A stretch of DNA of 64,000 nucleotides from Neobacillus driksii (GCF_013409995.1 NZ_JACCBX010000007.1:310001-374000); one strand, 5' to 3'. Counted from the stretch's first letter, positions 42,689 to 52,560 are shown. Numbers and translations are program-made. The notes: generated by a model not told the origin, from the letters alone.

Positions 42689-44995
42689 ATGAGTTCAGAA
42701 AAACAAAAATCTGTTCGTGACCACAAAGATTATCAATTAGAAATTGAGCGTTTAGAGTTTACCAAGGAATACATAAAAAATGTTTTGGAAATGTCAAAGG
42801 GTAATAAAGAACAGTTCGTAGAAAACTTGAAGGAAGCCTTTGCCGATCTGGACACCTCAGACAGCAGTTTAAGTTACATGACCTTACTAACGAATGCTCA
42901 GTATTTAGAATTGGCACAGAGTGAATTGGAAAGATTGGCGAGCGTCATTGGGAAACCGTACTTTTCTAGAATTAATTTTAAAAGCAGCGGTGATACCGAT
43001 GAAGAAATTCTGTATATTGGGAAAGCATCCCTGTTCGACCGTGTCAATCAAATTCCCATTATAGTGGATTGGCGGTCTCCGATTGCAAATGTTTACTATG
43101 ATGGCAGGCTAGGAGAAGTTACCTATGACGCCTATGGCGAAACCCAAAGTGGTTATTTATCTCTAAAAAGACAATATGAAATCGAGGACGGTTTTCTAAA
43201 AGAGATAAGAGATATTGATTTAACCACACATGATGAACTATTGCAGAAATCCTTATCTGGTAAAGCCGACAACCGGTTAACCGAAATTGTCGCGACCATT
43301 CAAAATGAACAAAATGACGTCATTCGAGCCTCTCTTAAACATCCGATCATCGTTCAAGGGGCTGCTGGCAGCGGTAAAACAACGATTGCACTCCATAGAA
43401 TTTCTTACTTTCTCTATTCTTCAGGATATCGATTTCCTCCAGAAAAATTAATGATTCTTGCACCAAACCGATTATTTATTGATTATATTTCCGCCGTACT
43501 CCCTGATTTAGGGGTAAACAAGATTAAACAAACCACGTACATAGATTTTATGAGGAATTGCCTTGGGAAGAAAATTAAATTATTAACCCCAAACTCAAAA
43601 TTAATGGCCCTAATGAAAGGGGAAGAAAAATCAAAATGGTTACAGTGGGTTTCGGGTTATAAAGGATCCCTTGATTTTAAAGAACTAATCGACAATTATG
43701 TAAAAGAAATCGAACATAATCTAGCACCAACGAAGGATTTTATTATTGAGAAATCGCTTCTAATGAGAGGGCAAAAAATCAATAAACTATTTTTAAAGGA
43801 ATTTAACTACTTACCAATCTATAAAAGACTTGATAAAATAAAAAATTTATTAGCCAATGATTTACGATTAAAAAAATCCATCATCCTAACCAAGATTAAT
43901 AGTAAATATGATGAGGCTTTAGAAAAGGCACTTTACAGCACGAGGATGAATGCTGATAAAAGAAAAGAAAAAGTCGTCACCATCATGGATACAAAGGAAA
44001 AACGCATTCGTACCGTTGAGCAGGAATCGAAGGCGGCGATTAAAAATTATATGGATCCTTTTGTGAGAAAAGATATTTTTACATTATATAAGGAACTGAT
44101 GACATCAGCTGAACTTTTACAAAAGTACTCACACACTCTCACAGAAAAAGAATGTAAGAAACTCAGCCTATATTGTCGAAAGATTTTTGCCAAAAAGGCA
44201 CTCGAACTCGAGGATTTAGCTCCATTGTTTTATATGAAGGCGAAACTTGAGGGCATTGATGAACCATATAAAATGAAGAGTATATTCATAGACGAGGCGC
44301 AGGACTACAGTTATTTCCAATTTGCTGCAATGAAAGAAGGGTTCGAAACAGACTTGTTTACGATTGTGGGGGATTTAGCCCAAGGGATTCATTCCTATCG
44401 CGGCTTGAACAGCTGGGAGCCGCTAGTCACCGAGATTTTTCCTAATGCTAATTATCATGCCTTACAAAAGAGTTATCGAACAACGGTAGAAATCATGCAT
44501 TTAGCGAATGACATTCTTTCGATCATGGGCAAAGACTTGCCAATCGTACAACCAGTTATCCGGCATGGTGACAAACCACGCTTTACAAAAATTGACCCTG
44601 GCAGCCTTCAACAATTAAGAGAAAGATTAGAAGATGATATTCAATCATTGAAGGGACAAGAACTGAACTCAATCGCGATTATAGGAAAAAACGACAGCGA
44701 ATGCTTACGTTTATATAAGATGCTGGAAAATAGCAATCTGCCAATTCAGCTGTTAGAAGAGAAAGAAGATATGAAAAAGGGCAGTGTTGTGATTGTACCT
44801 TCCTACCTTTCAAAGGGATTGGAATTTGATGCGGTACTTATTGTCACCTTGGAAGAAGCATATTCCGAAGAGGAGTTAGATATCAAATTGTTGTACGTTG
44901 CCATGACAAGACCTATGCATAAGTTGTATTTATATGGGAGTTCGCTATCGGATATGTTATTAGACAATGTTACATCCGTTCATTTTGATCAGTAA
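42689..44995 (+). CDS. helD: HelD-type RNA polymerase-associated helicase/recycling factor
   Basis: The 768-residue protein matches the length of Bacillus HelD (about 775). The N-terminal coiled-coil arm (residues 1-110) precedes a UvrD-like motor: Walker A GAAGSGKTTIALHRI (K230), motif II FIDEAQDYSY, QGIHSYRGLNSW, SYRTTVEIMHLAN and a late VAMTRPMHKLYLYG. HelD removes stalled RNA polymerase from DNA. ATG 42689 follows AAAGGTGG. The leader terminator upstream implies expression control by attenuation. Confidence 0.93.
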   Translation: MSSEKQKSVRDHKDYQLEIERLEFTKEYIKNVLEMSKGNKEQFVENLKEAFADLDTSDSSLSYMTLLTNAQYLELAQSELERLASVIGKPYFSRINFKSSGDTDEEILYIGKASLFDRVNQIPIIVDWRSPIANVYYDGRLGEVTYDAYGETQSGYLSLKRQYEIEDGFLKEIRDIDLTTHDELLQKSLSGKADNRLTEIVATIQNEQNDVIRASLKHPIIVQGAAGSGKTTIALHRISYFLYSSGYRFPPEKLMILAPNRLFIDYISAVLPDLGVNKIKQTTYIDFMRNCLGKKIKLLTPNSKLMALMKGEEKSKWLQWVSGYKGSLDFKELIDNYVKEIEHNLAPTKDFIIEKSLLMRGQKINKLFLKEFNYLPIYKRLDKIKNLLANDLRLKKSIILTKINSKYDEALEKALYSTRMNADKRKEKVVTIMDTKEKRIRTVEQESKAAIKNYMDPFVRKDIFTLYKELMTSAELLQKYSHTLTEKECKKLSLYCRKIFAKKALELEDLAPLFYMKAKLEGIDEPYKMKSIFIDEAQDYSYFQFAAMKEGFETDLFTIVGDLAQGIHSYRGLNSWEPLVTEIFPNANYHALQKSYRTTVEIMHLANDILSIMGKDLPIVQPVIRHGDKPRFTKIDPGSLQQLRERLEDDIQSLKGQELNSIAIIGKNDSECLRLYKMLENSNLPIQLLEEKEDMKKGSVVIVPSYLSKGLEFDAVLIVTLEEAYSEEELDIKLLYVAMTRPMHKLYLYGSSLSDMLLDNVTSVHFDQ

Positions 44996-45008
44996 TGAAA
45001 TTAAGAAA

Positions 45009-45056
45009 AGTGCCAGGCACCCTCCATTTTTTATCGGTGGCTGGCACTTTTTTTAT
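45009..45056. repeat. GTGCCAGGCACC hairpin (dispersed repeat, terminator)
   Basis: GTGCCAGGCACC (45010-45021) pairs with GGTGGCTGGCAC (45036-45047), followed by TTTTTTT. It lies between the convergent helD and methyltransferase genes. Confidence 0.88.
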
Positions 45057-45068
45057 GTATAAATAAAA

Positions 45069-45647
45069 TTAAAGGGTCGCAGTAAAATACAGTTCATTAT
45101 AAAAAAAACATTTTTTAAATCTTTTTAGAATTTGGCACCGAAAATTTTCCTTTGTGAAGTAATTAAGATACTCCTTTTCACATTGAATGTACTCACCTTT
45201 ATCATTTGATTTCATGAACCAATTGCTGACCGGTGATTTTTCAAAAAAGCATGGTTCTAATACTACAATTCTGCCGTTGGGTTTTAAGACACGCTTGAAT
45301 TCTTTCACATAGCCTGTAATCATTTCTGGAGGTATATGATGTAGTACGGCAATAATTAATATATAATCAAAACTATTGTTTTCTGTAGGAAGTTCATTCC
45401 CTTTAAATGCTTCAAAGCGGTACTGATTGTACAATCGTTTGGCATATTCGATACGATACGAATCTGGGTCTATCCCAAAATAATAATCAGGTGAACATAG
45501 GGTGCAATTTGCCCCGGTTCCTGCACCAAAATCCAGTACTTTTTTATCTGTAAAATTAAAATGCTGCTGAATGTTATTTTGAATATAGATTTTTGTCAGC
45601 CATTTAGGCCGAATCAATGAGTGATAAATTCTTGGTGATAATTGCAA
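45069..45647 (-). CDS. Class I SAM-dependent methyltransferase
   Basis: The 192-residue protein has motif I VLDFGAGTGANC, an acidic end of strand 2 (FGIDPDSYRIEYA) and IIAVLHHIPPEM, typical of Methyltransf_11. The glycine-rich loop and Asp should bind SAM. The TTG start at 45647 has GCAGGTG upstream. The substrate is unknown. Confidence 0.85.
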   Translation of the reverse strand: MQLSPRIYHSLIRPKWLTKIYIQNNIQQHFNFTDKKVLDFGAGTGANCTLCSPDYYFGIDPDSYRIEYAKRLYNQYRFEAFKGNELPTENNSFDYILIIAVLHHIPPEMITGYVKEFKRVLKPNGRIVVLEPCFFEKSPVSNWFMKSNDKGEYIQCEKEYLNYFTKENFRCQILKRFKKCFFYNELYFTATL

Positions 45648-45843
45648 TCAGATGCACCTGCACTTTTATTTTCGATAGGTTTATATTTCGTATTTGGAAA
45701 GAACAATTTTAGGTTAAGTTGGAAAACGATTTTTTATGTCTGCCATTTACATCCATCAAGAACTATTACTTATAATCACCATTAATTCCCGGTAATATTT
45801 CCTTCTCTATTTCTTTATAATAGAAACGGAGGAGGAGATTCTA

Positions 45844-46704
45844 TTGCTATTATTCTTTTTAATTCTAGTGTTTTTAGGTACTTCGCTCCTTTTCTATCGA
45901 GCTTATAAAAATACTCATAAAGTTGCTTTAAATAAAGTTAATTTATCTACTATAGATTCTAATCATTCACAAGGACCACAATTAAATATCTTACAAATCT
46001 CAGATATGCATTTGGAGAAAATTTCTATCTCACCAGAACAACTTTATAAAAAGCTCGTGGGAGAGAAGATTGATTTAATTGCACTTACAGGGGACTATCT
46101 CGATAAAAGACGGAGTATTCCAAGACTAATTCCATACTTGAAGGTATTTAACCGGTTGAACCCACGTTATGGTATTTATGCTGTGTTTGGAAATCATGAT
46201 TACAAATTAAAACAAACGGACTTTAAATCATTGAGAAGCTTAATGGAGGAGCATGGATGTATTACACTTCAAAATGAGAACAAGACCATTTTTGTTGAAG
46301 GAAAACCACTTCATATAATTGGAATTGACGACTTACACACAAAAAGGAGCGACCTCCGATCATCATACGCTGGGCTGAATGAGGGATATCATTTAGTTTT
46401 AACTCATGATCCTAACATCGTGCTTAAGATGAAAAATTGGTCATTTGACTATCTTCTTTCAGGACATTTCCATGGAGGACAAATTTATTGGCCAAAGCCA
46501 TATCATTTAGCGAAACTAGGAAGATCTATGATGAAAATGGATATGATTAAGGGACTGCATTATTATGAGGATAAACCCTTTTATATTAGTGAAGGTTTAG
46601 GACAAACATCCGTTAATTTAAGAGTTGGCAGTCGTCCGGAGATAACACTTCATCAATTATCTATAAATACAATCCAACAAGTAGAAGATCAAAAGGCAGT
46701 TTAA
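45844..46704 (+). CDS. Membrane-anchored metallophosphoesterase (YkuE/YaeI-like)
   Basis: An N-terminal membrane anchor (LLFFLILVFLGTSLLFY) precedes the calcineurin-like signature: QISDMHL, ALTGDYLDKRR, VFGNHDYK, THDPNIV and SGHFHGGQIYWP. These supply the two-metal site. Related Bacillus proteins act on membrane lipids or are of unknown specificity. The TTG start has GAGGAGGAG upstream. Confidence 0.9.
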   Translation: MLLFFLILVFLGTSLLFYRAYKNTHKVALNKVNLSTIDSNHSQGPQLNILQISDMHLEKISISPEQLYKKLVGEKIDLIALTGDYLDKRRSIPRLIPYLKVFNRLNPRYGIYAVFGNHDYKLKQTDFKSLRSLMEEHGCITLQNENKTIFVEGKPLHIIGIDDLHTKRSDLRSSYAGLNEGYHLVLTHDPNIVLKMKNWSFDYLLSGHFHGGQIYWPKPYHLAKLGRSMMKMDMIKGLHYYEDKPFYISEGLGQTSVNLRVGSRPEITLHQLSINTIQQVEDQKAV

Positions 46705-46764
46705 TTGCCAGACCTAAAATAGATGATTGGCCTTTATCAATTAAAAAATAAGTTGTTTGAAGAT

Positions 46765-46804
46765 AAAAAGACCTGATTCTTTATAGAATTAGGTCTTTTT
46801 TATG
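46765..46804 (+). terminator. Intrinsic terminator of the phosphoesterase gene
   Basis: AAAAAGACCT pairs with AGGTCTTTTT, followed by TAT. Confidence 0.85.
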
Positions 46805-46935
46805 TAAATACACATGTATTTGCATTTTTATAAAAATTTTATTGATTAACAATCCGCTAAAACCATTTCAATAACTCCTCATATGCATTCAACAGCCATT
46901 TGTTTTTAGAATAGGAGTATGGAATATATAAGAAA

Positions 46936-46980
46936 AGTGCCAGGCACCATTCAATACGAATGGTGCCTGGCACTGTTTTC
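46936..46980. repeat. GTGCCAGGCACC hairpin (dispersed repeat, terminator)
   Basis: AGTGCCAGGCACCATTC pairs perfectly with GAATGGTGCCTGGCACT over 17 bp with a 5-nt loop. It lies 36 bp after the SRP RNA 3' end on the minus strand, where it is followed by TTTTC, so it is the likely SRP RNA terminator. Confidence 0.9.
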
Positions 46981-47015
46981 TATTTTTTAATTGGGAAATT
47001 TATTTAATTAAATTA

Positions 47016-47287
47016 ACACCGTGCACCTGCCTTTGATGAGAACAACCAAGCGTTACTTGTAAAGGTTAGCTCAAACTAGGCTTCCCCGCGGCACATAGTA
47101 GTGGCTACTTATGGCTGCTTCCTTCCGGACCTGACCAGATTCATAGGTACCATTGCGCAGGACCCAGTTTTTCAACACTATTTTTACAAGGCAGACCTTA
47201 CAAGCTCAAACCTCAGGAAGGAGTTCAACCCCGCTATGGCGGATTGCGGGTTACAGGGCACCGCCAACTCCCCGTCTAGCACGGTAT
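47016..47287 (-). ncRNA. scr: Signal recognition particle RNA (large Bacillus type)
   Basis: On the minus strand the gene starts around CCGTGCTAGACGGGGAG and ends at GGTGCACGGT, the two pairing as the closing helix. The Alu-domain segment GGCGGTGCCCTGTAA and the universal domain-IV core GGTCAGGTCCGGAAGG with AAGCAGCC are present. The length (~270 nt) equals Bacillus scRNA. It binds Ffh and HBsu for membrane-protein targeting. It follows rnpB by about 38 bp on the same strand. Confidence 0.95.
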
Positions 47288-47324
47288 GTATATGCTAGAC
47301 TGTTACTTATGTTTGTTGTAAAAA

Positions 47325-47737
47325 GCCGGCGCATGAAATGGCTGTAAGCCAGGTTCTGTTCCTGTGTGCTCAAACGATGCCAATCTCGCACAACAGGTGT
47401 AATCATATGACTATCAGTCACGAAGACCAATCCATCCGTTTGGTTCATGATTCCCGCGGGATGGTGCCCCTACCAAAGTTTGGGTTGCTCGCTCGTGGGG
47501 TTTACCCGTTCCATTTCTCCTGTTTCCAGAAGAACTCGTCACTGTGGCACTTTCAGGGTACTCGGAGCATATCCATGAAGGACTTAGCATCATTTCCCCG
47601 CCGTCAGCAGTAAAAGAACTGCTGCCCACCTTTGCAGATGGCACGAACACTCCGGGCATCTCAGCACCGGGCGAGCCTGGACTTTCCTCAACTCATGTAA
47701 ACATGAGCCGCGATTACTCACCATTTCATGTTTGTTA
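47325..47737 (-). ncRNA. rnpB: RNase P RNA, class B
   Basis: The minus strand contains GAGGAAAGTCCAGGCTCGC (the 5' P4 side), CGGTGCTGAGATGCC, TGAAAGTGCCACAGTGACG, GGTAAACCCC, AAACTTTGGTAGGGG and the 3' ACAGAACCTGGCTTACA. CATGAAATGG (5') pairs with CCATTTCATG (3') as helix P1. This fits the class B ribozyme of Bacillus (~400 nt), which matures tRNA 5' ends with RnpA. The ends are set by P1. ORFs crossing it are not genes. Confidence 0.96.
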
Positions 47738-47947
47738 ACGACTACGTAAATCAATATAACATAATAAAGAGAAAGTAATCATTAGGAGAACTGCTCCAGA
47801 GATGGAATATTAAGGGTTATTAGATGACAAAAACTTTCTTAGTAATCAATATGCGATATTATTTCCATTTGGGTTCCCAGTTATAAATGAAAAGCAGATT
47901 GACATAGATTTACCATATTTGGGGGAAAGTATTGGAAAAAAGGTCAA

Positions 47948-49504
47948 ATGGAGAAAAAAATGAATATTATTTTTCGTGGTATTAAGAGACACATAAAAAA
48001 AGATTTCAAACAAGTTCCTTCTAATCAGAAGTCTAAACCCTTTGTAGGGGTATTTACTTCAATAGATGAAAACATTTCATTTATTAAAAATATTTTTTCC
48101 TGTTCAGATGATTTAATAATCAAGGAACTCAATGTAAGAAATAAACGGGGGATTCTTGTCTTCTTAAATACGATGACTGATTCGGACAAGATTCAAAATA
48201 ATATTTTAAGTCCTGTTCTGGAAGCGAATGGGGACCAACTCGACAGTGTACTTAAATCTAAATTTCTAAAATCAGATAACTTAATTAAAGCGAAAGAAGA
48301 ACTTTTAAATGGGTCCTGTATCATCCTCTTTGATAGAGATCAAGAATTTTACAGGTTGGAAGTGGCCATCTCCAAAGCTCGGGCAGTCATAGAACCGAAT
48401 AATGAACAAGTGATCAAGGGATCTCATGAAGGTTTTATTGAAAATCTTTTGATCAATCTCCATTTAATTCGAAAATCCATAAGAACTCCAGACTTAATTA
48501 TGGAACATTTATCAGTGGGTGAGCATATCCAATCCAAACTAACCATGGTTTATATGAAAGACCTTGCGAATAAGGAAATAATTAAAGAATTTAAACGAAG
48601 GATCGATTATATTTCTATGGATCATATACCCAGTATTGGATCTCTTCAGGAATTAATAGAAGATTCGACCTGGTCACCTTTTCCACAGATTTTAAGTACA
48701 GAGAGAGTAGATCGTGTAATAGGTCATTTGAATGAAGGAAGAGTTGCGATATTTATGGAAGGGAGTCCTTCTTGTTTATTAATACCTGTCACATTCTTTG
48801 CATTCTTTCATTCACCAGATGATTATAATTCACGATGGATGATTGGAACGTTTATCCGTTCCATGAGACTCATGAGCATTGCTATTGCGGTTAATTTACC
48901 TGCTATTTACATTGCGGTCATTGGTTTTCATTTCGAAGTACTGCCGGACGATTTAGTTCTCCCGGTGGTAAGTTCTATTCGAAATATTCCATTTCCCCCA
49001 TTAATTGAAGCACTTGTCATGGAGTTAACGATTGAGCTGATTCGTGAAGCTGGGGTACGGCTGCCAGCAAGAATTGGCCAAACGATTGGTATTGTCGGAG
49101 GGCTAGTTATTGGAGATGCGGTTGTCCGTGCTGGACTCGTTTCGAATACCATGATTGTCGTTGTGGCGATTACGGCGGTTGCTGCCTACAGCATCCCTTC
49201 AACAGAAATGAGCGATGCCGTTCGATTTTTACGTTTTCCCCTTATGATTCTTGCTTCAACCTTTGGATTTGTTGGGATTGTTTTTGGCTTTATGTTTACT
49301 TTAGCTCATTTATGCCGGTTAGAATCATTTGGTACACCTTATTTTGCACCTTGGGCACCATTTCGATTAAAAGATTTAAAAGATACGTTTATTCGTTTAC
49401 CACTATGGAAATTTAATACACGTCCGCTCGATTCAAATCCGAAAATGTTGAGAAAGCAATCCTTGTCAAGAGGGTGGAAGACTAATGAATCTAACCGCGA
49501 ATAA
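47948..49504 (+). CDS. GerA-type germinant receptor subunit A
   Basis: The 518-residue protein has a soluble N-terminal domain (residues 1-270, with EEDs such as LFDRDQEFYRLEV). The membrane part carries the family motif IGTFIRSMRLMSIAIAVNLPAIYIAV and REAGVRLPARIGQTIGIVGGLVIGDAVV. It sits in the inner spore membrane as part of a nutrient germinant receptor. It overlaps the subunit B gene by 20 nt, indicating co-translation. Confidence 0.95.
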   Translation: MEKKMNIIFRGIKRHIKKDFKQVPSNQKSKPFVGVFTSIDENISFIKNIFSCSDDLIIKELNVRNKRGILVFLNTMTDSDKIQNNILSPVLEANGDQLDSVLKSKFLKSDNLIKAKEELLNGSCIILFDRDQEFYRLEVAISKARAVIEPNNEQVIKGSHEGFIENLLINLHLIRKSIRTPDLIMEHLSVGEHIQSKLTMVYMKDLANKEIIKEFKRRIDYISMDHIPSIGSLQELIEDSTWSPFPQILSTERVDRVIGHLNEGRVAIFMEGSPSCLLIPVTFFAFFHSPDDYNSRWMIGTFIRSMRLMSIAIAVNLPAIYIAVIGFHFEVLPDDLVLPVVSSIRNIPFPPLIEALVMELTIELIREAGVRLPARIGQTIGIVGGLVIGDAVVRAGLVSNTMIVVVAITAVAAYSIPSTEMSDAVRFLRFPLMILASTFGFVGIVFGFMFTLAHLCRLESFGTPYFAPWAPFRLKDLKDTFIRLPLWKFNTRPLDSNPKMLRKQSLSRGWKTNESNRE

Positions 49505-50585
49505 AATCACTAATAAACAGCTAGTATTTATGATTATCCAGGCACAAATTGGTGTAGGAATATTATCATTGCCCCATGATGTAGCATTAATAGCGAAACA
49601 GGATGCCTGGATTTCCACTATAATAGCAGGAGTCTTTTCACAAGCGATTATTTTCGTCATTTGGGGACTTTGCCGAAGATTTCCTGACCTATCACTGTAT
49701 CAAATACTTCCGAAATTACTAGGGAGAGTGTTCGGGAAAATACTGATTCTCAGTTACTCATTATACTTTATGGTAACTGGGAGCTTAGTTCTGGCGAGAT
49801 ATAGTGACATTATCGATAAATGGATTTTGCCGCTTACCCCTAATTGGATCACCATGCTTTTAATGCTATTAACCTGCATTTACATCGTCAGTGAAGGTTT
49901 AACCAGTATAGCAAGATTCTATGTACTGGTATCGCCCATTTTGATTGTATTAGTAGCGTTGATTTCGTATGCGATGAAAGATGCGAACTTACTGTATCTC
50001 TTTCCAATAGGGGAACATAGCATTCCAACGATATTGAAAGGTTCAAAAGAAGCAGCTTTCTCGATGTTGGGCTTTGAACTTTTTCTCTTCATCCATCCCT
50101 ATGTTCAATCTTCAGGAAAAGAGAAGCTCGTTGCCATTACTACAGCAAACATGTTTGTCACAATCTTTTATACCTTTATGGTGATTGCAAGTCTTATCTT
50201 TTTCGAACCCAATGTGGATATTGCACTTACTCCTGAGCCATTATTGTATATGATTAAGGCTTATTCGTTTCAGGTTCTCGAAAGGACGGATTTATTTTTC
50301 TTATCACTCTGGCTTGTCATCGTTGCTACTTCCATTGCAAACTGGCTTTTATTATCCTCAATGGGGTTGGCAAGCCTTGTTCGAAAAAAACACTACGCCC
50401 GCTTTCTCCCGATTGTGGCTGGGATCTATTTAGTTTTGGCCCTTATCCCCGATCAAGGGAAAGACTTTGAACGTTTTAATCAGGTTCTTGGGCCTTCGCA
50501 CTATATTTTTATTGTCATTATACCGGTACTTCTATTTATTCTTTCGTTTATTTTGACAAAAAAAGAAGTGGTGAAAAAGGTATGA
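49485..50585 (+). CDS. GerB-type germinant receptor subunit (spore germination permease)
   Basis: The 366-residue protein has ten helices and belongs to the APC-like GerAB group, with IQAQIGVGILSLPHDVA in helix 1. It is thought to bind the germinant (amino acid or similar). The start lies within the end of the A gene, and its stop overlaps the C gene by ATGA. Which germinant it senses cannot be told from sequence. Confidence 0.95.
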   Translation: MNLTANKITNKQLVFMIIQAQIGVGILSLPHDVALIAKQDAWISTIIAGVFSQAIIFVIWGLCRRFPDLSLYQILPKLLGRVFGKILILSYSLYFMVTGSLVLARYSDIIDKWILPLTPNWITMLLMLLTCIYIVSEGLTSIARFYVLVSPILIVLVALISYAMKDANLLYLFPIGEHSIPTILKGSKEAAFSMLGFELFLFIHPYVQSSGKEKLVAITTANMFVTIFYTFMVIASLIFFEPNVDIALTPEPLLYMIKAYSFQVLERTDLFFLSLWLVIVATSIANWLLLSSMGLASLVRKKHYARFLPIVAGIYLVLALIPDQGKDFERFNQVLGPSHYIFIVIIPVLLFILSFILTKKEVVKKV

Positions 50586-51691
50586 AAGGCATAAAGTCTA
50601 TCTTGCTAGTTCTATGTTTTTTACTTACTGGCTGCTGGGACCAGCACCTGATGAAAAATGCGGTATTGGTTCAAATCTTAAGTTTTGATTTAACTCCGAA
50701 AGAGGAACTTTTATTAGGGGTCTCTATTCCCATCATTGAGGAGTCCTCCGGGGGTCCGCAAGCCATGGTGAAAAGTGAAACATTTTCTGCTAGCGGGCAT
50801 ACACCGAGGGACAGCCGTCTGAAAATCGACCATGAAATAGCTGGAATATTAGATACATCTAAAAATAAACTAATCTTGTTCGGCGAACGGATGGCTGGTA
50901 CCGGTATTTATCCCTCGTTGGATGTCATTTGGAGAGATCCACGAAATTCACTGGGTGCTACACTAGGGGTTGTGGAAGGGGAGGCAGTTGATCTGCTTGG
51001 TATTAAACCAAAACATGAGACAAACGTAAGCGAATATATACAAGACGCTCTAACCAGCGCAGAAGAAAACTCGGTCATTCCGAGTCAAACGATCCAGACA
51101 CTTGCTTCAGAAATGATTGATCCGGGAGAAGATACCGTCCTCCCTTTCCTTAAAATGAATAAAAAGAAAAGCGCAGTGGTTGTAGGATTAGCCCTAATGA
51201 ATGATAAAAAATATTCAGGAAATTTACCACCACAAGAATCAACCCTCCTGCTTTTATTGGAAAACAAAAAGGGAAAAAATGCACGATTTACAAAAAAAGT
51301 AAATAAAGATGACCAGCACGTAGTAAATGAGTATATTTCTTTTAATGTCCAAGATATGAAAAGAAAATTAAAGGTTCAAGTTAAAGATAGAGAGGTCTTT
51401 GTTTCAATAAATTTAGATTTAAAAATAAGCGTTGAAGAGTACCCAAAAGGGGATGTTCCAAAGGATATAGAACGTCTAAATAAGTTATTATCAAAAGAGC
51501 TTACTGAAGACGCGAAGCAGGTTATAACAAAAATACAGCAGGCGAATTGTGACGCATTTGGAATTGGAAGGAGACTGATCGCGTTTCACCCCAAAACCTG
51601 GGAGGTTCAAGATAAAAAGGATTACTTTAAAAATATAAAATTTAATACCACTGTTAAAGCTGAAATAATCAAACACGGAATTGTCCGGTAA
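50582..51691 (+). CDS. GerC-type germinant receptor lipoprotein
   Basis: The lipobox FLLTGCWDQ lipidates Cys18. The 369-residue GerAC fold follows, with VVVGLALMNDKKYSG in the second domain. The ATGA overlap with the B gene completes the canonical A-B-C operon. Such operons are expressed in the forespore under sigma-G; I could not identify a sigma-G promoter with confidence upstream of the A gene. Confidence 0.95.
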   Translation: MKGIKSILLVLCFLLTGCWDQHLMKNAVLVQILSFDLTPKEELLLGVSIPIIEESSGGPQAMVKSETFSASGHTPRDSRLKIDHEIAGILDTSKNKLILFGERMAGTGIYPSLDVIWRDPRNSLGATLGVVEGEAVDLLGIKPKHETNVSEYIQDALTSAEENSVIPSQTIQTLASEMIDPGEDTVLPFLKMNKKKSAVVVGLALMNDKKYSGNLPPQESTLLLLLENKKGKNARFTKKVNKDDQHVVNEYISFNVQDMKRKLKVQVKDREVFVSINLDLKISVEEYPKGDVPKDIERLNKLLSKELTEDAKQVITKIQQANCDAFGIGRRLIAFHPKTWEVQDKKDYFKNIKFNTTVKAEIIKHGIVR

Positions 51692-51702
51692 CAATTAAAA
51701 TA

Positions 51703-51743
51703 GAAACTACGAGCTCTACATGGCTGCGTAGTTTCTTTTTTGA
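51703..51743 (+). terminator. Terminator of the ger operon
   Basis: GAAACTAC pairs with GTAGTTTC and is followed by TTTTTT. Confidence 0.85.
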
Positions 51744-51820
51744 AAAAGACGGAATATTCTTGAATTAAAAGTATATATGTATAGAGAAAGTTAATAACCT
51801 CATGAAAGGATGATGTCTGA

Positions 51821-52195
51821 ATGGATTGGCTATGGCTGGTTGGTCGGGCGGTATTTGGTCTTTATTTTGCTTATTCTGGTCTAAATCATTTCATCCAATT
51901 TCAAGGTTTAAAGCAGTATGCAGCTTATAAGAAGGTCCCAGCACCAGGACTATCAGTAGTAGTAACGGGATTAATACTCCTAGCAGGAGGATTGAGCGTC
52001 CTTACTTCATATTGGATAGAATGGGGACTATATTTATTGGTACTATTCCTCGTAGTTTCAGCTTTCCTAATGCACAATTTCTGGAAGGAAACGGATCAGA
52101 ATGCAAGAGTAGGCGAAATGAATCAATTCCTAAAGAATATTGCCTTAGCCGCAGCAACTTTAATGTTACTGTCCATTACCAATTGGACTTGGTAA
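51821..52195 (+). CDS. DoxX-family membrane protein
   Basis: The 124-residue protein has four helices, with the DoxX start LVGRAVFGLYFAYSGLNHF and an ALL-rich last helix. AAAGGATG precedes the ATG. DoxX proteins are linked to thiol and quinone stress but have no settled biochemical role here. Confidence 0.87.
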   Translation: MDWLWLVGRAVFGLYFAYSGLNHFIQFQGLKQYAAYKKVPAPGLSVVVTGLILLAGGLSVLTSYWIEWGLYLLVLFLVVSAFLMHNFWKETDQNARVGEMNQFLKNIALAAATLMLLSITNWTW

Positions 52196-52285
52196 ATATA
52201 TAATAATTTAGATCTGAGAAAGGATGTTCTACTGATAATTAGTTACGTGTAACTATTGCAAAGAGTAAAAATGTAATGCAAGCAT

Positions 52286-52324
52286 GACCTTCAAATTTTA
52301 ATGAAATTTGGAGGTCTATTTTTG
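52286..52324 (+). terminator. Terminator of the doxX gene
   Basis: GACCTTCAAATTT pairs with AAATTTGGAGGTC and is followed by TATTTTTG. Confidence 0.88.
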
Positions 52325-52376
52325 TTAAAAGAAAGGATATCTGAATGTTGATTTTACTGAGTATGAAAAATAAACC

Positions 52377-52560
52377 GAAAAATTCCGGCTATATTGGGAA
52401 ATACCTATATTTCCTTTAAAATAAGAGGGGTTTTTCCGCCTATCTTATCTAAATCTTTGGATTTTGTTTTAATTAGAGCAGTTAACCGGGATATCTCCGC
52501 TTATCTCTACTTCTTCAGCTTCCCATATCTACATTAACAGGAAATTCTCCGCCTATAATC
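52377..52560. repeat. Irregularly spaced TCCGCCTAT repeats
   Basis: Four copies of TCCG(C/G)(C/T)TAT occur at about 52384, 52435, 52494 and 52547 (spacing 51-59 bp). Flanks are variable and there is no ORF. The role is unknown. Confidence 0.45.

Noticed and set aside
47101..47738. Several short ORFs on both strands
   Set aside because: They lie inside the SRP RNA and RNase P RNA genes.
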